DNA of 6,928 bases from Oscillospiraceae bacterium (GTDB lineage Bacteria > Bacillota > Clostridia > Oscillospirales > Oscillospiraceae): the NCBI GenBank assembly GCA_024404215.1, contig JAKSQI010000086.1, positions 1-6,928 of the forward strand, read 5' to 3'. Shown here piece by piece: positions 5,674-6,928 of this stretch. The notes under the pieces were generated by a model. That model ran no database searches. It saw nothing but the letters and a program-made list of their open reading frames with translations, and was not told the DNA's origin. Made by a program: the position numbers and the translations under genes. The stretch's first letter is position 1. Every line of letters starts with the position of its first letter.

Positions 5674-5680
5674 CCTCCTT
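5674..5680 (-). promoter_or_regulatory. Ribosome binding site fixing the TTG start of the 103-residue protein
   Basis: AAGGAGG on the minus strand, 8 nt before TTG at 5665-5663. It is a perfect Shine-Dalgarno match and is the main reason for accepting a TTG start. Confidence 0.8.
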
Positions 5681-5698
5681 CGTGATGGATACGGTTTT

Positions 5699-5726
5699 AT
5701 TATAATCAAAAGAATAAAAAAAACAA
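5699..5726 (-). promoter_or_regulatory. Promoter of the small protein-kinase pair
   Basis: Minus strand: TTGTTT (5726-5721, 3-4 of 6), 16 nt T-rich spacer, TATAAT (5704-5699, perfect). Transcription would start near 5692, about 12 nt before the ribosome binding site. An eight-T run lies at the -35/spacer edge. Confidence 0.65.
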
Positions 5727-5737
5727 GCGGCAGCTAC

Positions 5738-5766
5738 TAGACCAGGTCTTTCCGCGGACTTATAAT
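5738..5766 (+). promoter_or_regulatory. Promoter of the MBL-fold hydrolase gene
   Basis: Plus strand: TAGACC (5738-5743, 4 of 6), 17 nt spacer, TATAAT (5761-5766, perfect). The spacer holds the palindrome CCGCGG (5752-5757). Transcription would start near 5773, about 23 nt before ATG 5796. It is back-to-back with the minus-strand promoter, the two -35 elements being only 11 bp apart. Confidence 0.7.
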
Positions 5767-5795
5767 ACTAAAAAACACTACGAGGTGCATTCTGT

Positions 5796-6716
5796 ATGAG
5801 TATTTGCTTTCACCCGGATTTAAATTGCAATGGACTCCCCTTTCAGCGCATCGTCAATGTTGGGCCTGTCCGCGGCGGAGAAGCCTTTTTAATGCTTGGA
5901 GACCGGGTTTCGCTCCTGTTTGATACCGGCTTTGGCTGCGGCGGTGATGGTCTGGTAGAAAATCTGGAACGGGAACTGGACGGCAGACCTTTGGACTTTA
6001 TTCTCCTCAGTCATAGTCATTACGACCACGCACCGGGAAGCGCCTGGGCTACCAAACGCTGGCCGGACTGTAAGGTGGTTGCCGGTGAAAAAACAAAGTC
6101 TGTGTTTGCCAGACCAGGCGCCCTGAGGACCATGCGCCGCCTTGATCGGGCAGCCTCCGACAAATTCAATATTACAGCTCACGAGGATTTGTTTGATACT
6201 CTGCGGGTGGACCTTCCTTTGGCCGATAGACAAACCTTTCAGGCAGGTGATGAAAGTGTAACCCTGTTGTTGCTTCCCGGCCATACCAACTGCTCAGTGG
6301 GCTTTTGGTTTCCTTCCTGTGGTTTACTGCTGACCAGCGAAAGTTTGGGTGTGTATGTAGATGGAAGCCCCTTTGTAATATCTGCTCTTCTTACAGGCTT
6401 TGAGGACGGCATGAATTCCATACGCCGCTGTCTGGAGCTGCCCATTCATCATATGCTGATACCACACTGCGGAATGATTCATGGTTCACACTGCAGGGCC
6501 TTTTTGGAGAATTCACTGGAAATGAACCTTGAGATTAAAAAGCAGCTGGTTGCTGCCTTGGAAGCCGGACAGGACCGCGAGGCGCTGAGAGCACGGCTAA
6601 AGTCCATTTTGTATCATGGCCCGGCAGCGGCCATTCAGCCGGAGGAAGCTTTTGATGAAAATTCGGGACCGATTGTGGACACCATTATTCGTGAGCATAT
6701 GGCAGCAAAAGAATAA
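5796..6716 (+). CDS. Metallo-beta-lactamase-fold hydrolase
   Basis: This 306-residue cytosolic protein has the MBL-fold metal site: HSHYDH (H73, H75, D77, H78), PGHT (H163) and a C-terminal HCG (H224). The N-terminal strand RVSLLFDTGFG (37-47) is also typical. At the place where the bridging Asp is usually found, the sequence reads LLLTSESLGVY, with E182 as the likely stand-in, so metal geometry may differ. Residues 81-120 (GSAWATKRWP and the Arg-rich part up to DRAA) form a subgroup-specific insert. Members of the superfamily hydrolyse thioesters, lactones, phosphodiesters and more; nothing here fixes the substrate. There is no signal peptide. ATG 5796 follows GAGGTG by 8 nt. No terminator is seen between its stop and the tRNA promoter, so the transcript may run into the tRNA gene and end at 6879. 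Confidence 0.9.
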   Translation: MSICFHPDLNCNGLPFQRIVNVGPVRGGEAFLMLGDRVSLLFDTGFGCGGDGLVENLERELDGRPLDFILLSHSHYDHAPGSAWATKRWPDCKVVAGEKTKSVFARPGALRTMRRLDRAASDKFNITAHEDLFDTLRVDLPLADRQTFQAGDESVTLLLLPGHTNCSVGFWFPSCGLLLTSESLGVYVDGSPFVISALLTGFEDGMNSIRRCLELPIHHMLIPHCGMIHGSHCRAFLENSLEMNLEIKKQLVAALEAGQDREALRARLKSILYHGPAAAIQPEEAFDENSGPIVDTIIREHMAAKE

Positions 6717-6723
6717 GGCAATG

Positions 6724-6745
6724 TTTGACATTCTCTCTTTGACAT
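6724..6745 (+). repeat. Tandem TTTGACAT repeat in the tRNA promoter
   Basis: TTTGACAT occurs at 6724-6731 and again at 6738-6745, 14 bp apart start to start. The first copy supplies the -35 element; the second ends where the extended -10 begins. Confidence 0.6.
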
Positions 6746-6753
6746 GATATGAT
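6725..6753 (+). promoter_or_regulatory. Strong stable-RNA promoter of tRNA-Leu
   Basis: Perfect TTGACA (6725-6730), 17 nt spacer, TATGAT (6748-6753, 5 of 6) preceded by TG one base upstream (6745-6746, extended -10). Transcription would start near 6760, only a few bases before the mature tRNA 5' end at 6763. Confidence 0.88.
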
Positions 6754-6762
6754 TAGACTGTT

Positions 6763-6849
6763 GCCGGTGTGGCGGAATTGGCAGACGCCCGGGACTTAAA
6801 ATCCCGTGAGGGAAACCTCGTACCGGTTCGACCCCGGCCACCGGCACCA
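6763..6849 (+). tRNA. tRNA-Leu(UAA), 87 nt, CCA encoded
   Basis: Acceptor stem GCCGGTG (6763-6769) pairs with CACCGGC (6839-6845), followed by A73 and encoded CCA (6847-6849). The D arm contains AATTGGCAGA. The anticodon stem CGGGA/TCCCG encloses loop CTTAAAA with anticodon TAA, which reads UUA and UUG leucine codons. The long variable arm with GAGG-GAAA-CCTC marks a class II tRNA, as expected for leucine. The T arm ACCGG-TTCGACC-CCGGC has an A-C mismatch at its outermost pair (49-65). It is the only RNA gene in the window and has its own promoter and terminator. Confidence 0.97.
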
Positions 6850-6850
6850 G

Positions 6851-6879
6851 AAAAGCCCCTGCTTGCGCAGGGGCTTTTT
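6851..6879 (+). terminator. Rho-independent terminator after tRNA-Leu
   Basis: Perfect 12-bp inverted repeat AAAAGCCCCTGC / GCAGGGGCTTTT with loop TTGC, ending in five T. It begins two bases after the tRNA CCA end. The A-run on the 5' side makes it symmetrical, so it may also work on the minus strand. Confidence 0.93.
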
Positions 6880-6909
6880 CATTCTTTTGGTGCTTTAGCG
6901 GCCAATAAA

Positions 6910-6928
6910 CCCCCGGTTCTACCGGGGG
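6910..6928. repeat. GC-rich hairpin at the window end, possible terminator
   Basis: CCCCCGG-TTCTA-CCGGGGG gives a 7-bp stem and 5-nt loop; the window ends at its last base. On the minus strand it is followed by GTTTATT, so it could terminate a gene entering from the right. Whether a T-run follows on the plus strand cannot be seen. Bases 6880-6909 hold nothing else recognisable. Confidence 0.5.

Noticed and set aside
5889..6284. 131-codon open frame on the minus strand inside the MBL gene
   Set aside because: It lies wholly antisense to a well-supported gene, has no ribosome binding site I can see and no recognisable protein features.
1..6928. CRISPR array, insertion sequence, phage or attachment site beside the tRNA
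   Set aside because: No spaced direct repeats, no transposase or integrase frame, and no duplicated tRNA 3' end are visible.

Overview
The window looks like a chromosomal segment of a Gram-positive anaerobe, most likely a member of the Clostridia or a close Firmicutes relative. This is inferred from strong purine-rich Shine-Dalgarno sites, several TTG starts, consensus sigma-A-type promoters, GC-rich hairpin plus U-tract terminators, and the protein families present (a YkpA/YbiT-like ABC-F, YebC, an MtaA-type uroporphyrinogen decarboxylase-fold methyltransferase). No species can be named from the sequence. I see no phage genes, insertion sequences, CRISPR arrays or rRNA.

Layout. Bases 1-3072 are on the minus strand. 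Read in the direction of transcription they hold a degenerate P-type metal ATPase homologue (3072-1462), then yebC with its own near-consensus promoter (1350-616), then a terminator, then the 5' part of an ABC-F ATPase (528 to beyond base 1). A divergent promoter region of about 260 bp separates the ATPase homologue from a plus-strand MtaA/UroD-family methyltransferase (3333-4361). That gene ends at a strong hairpin terminator that abuts the 3' end of a convergent minus-strand pair: a 103-residue protein of unknown function (5665-5354) and a PfkB-family sugar/nucleoside kinase (5334-4408). A second divergent promoter region (5666-5795) leads rightward to a metallo-beta-lactamase-fold hydrolase (5796-6716). 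This is followed by a very strong promoter, tRNA-Leu(UAA) with encoded CCA, and its terminator. A GC-rich hairpin is cut by the window end.

How the genes fit together. yebC and the ABC-F gene both belong to families that act on translation, and the tRNA gene adds to that flavour. The other genes are single-enzyme units without visible pathway partners: no corrinoid protein next to the methyltransferase and no obvious substrate gene next to the kinase.

The most unusual object is the ATPase homologue. It keeps the transmembrane, nucleotide-domain and phosphorylation-domain outline of a P1B (CadA/ZntA-like) pump in one intact frame. However, the phosphorylated Asp motif (DKTGT), the CPC metal motif, the TGD and GDGxND loops and the HP motif are all changed, and the actuator domain is missing. 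It reads as a maintained pseudo-pump rather than decaying debris.
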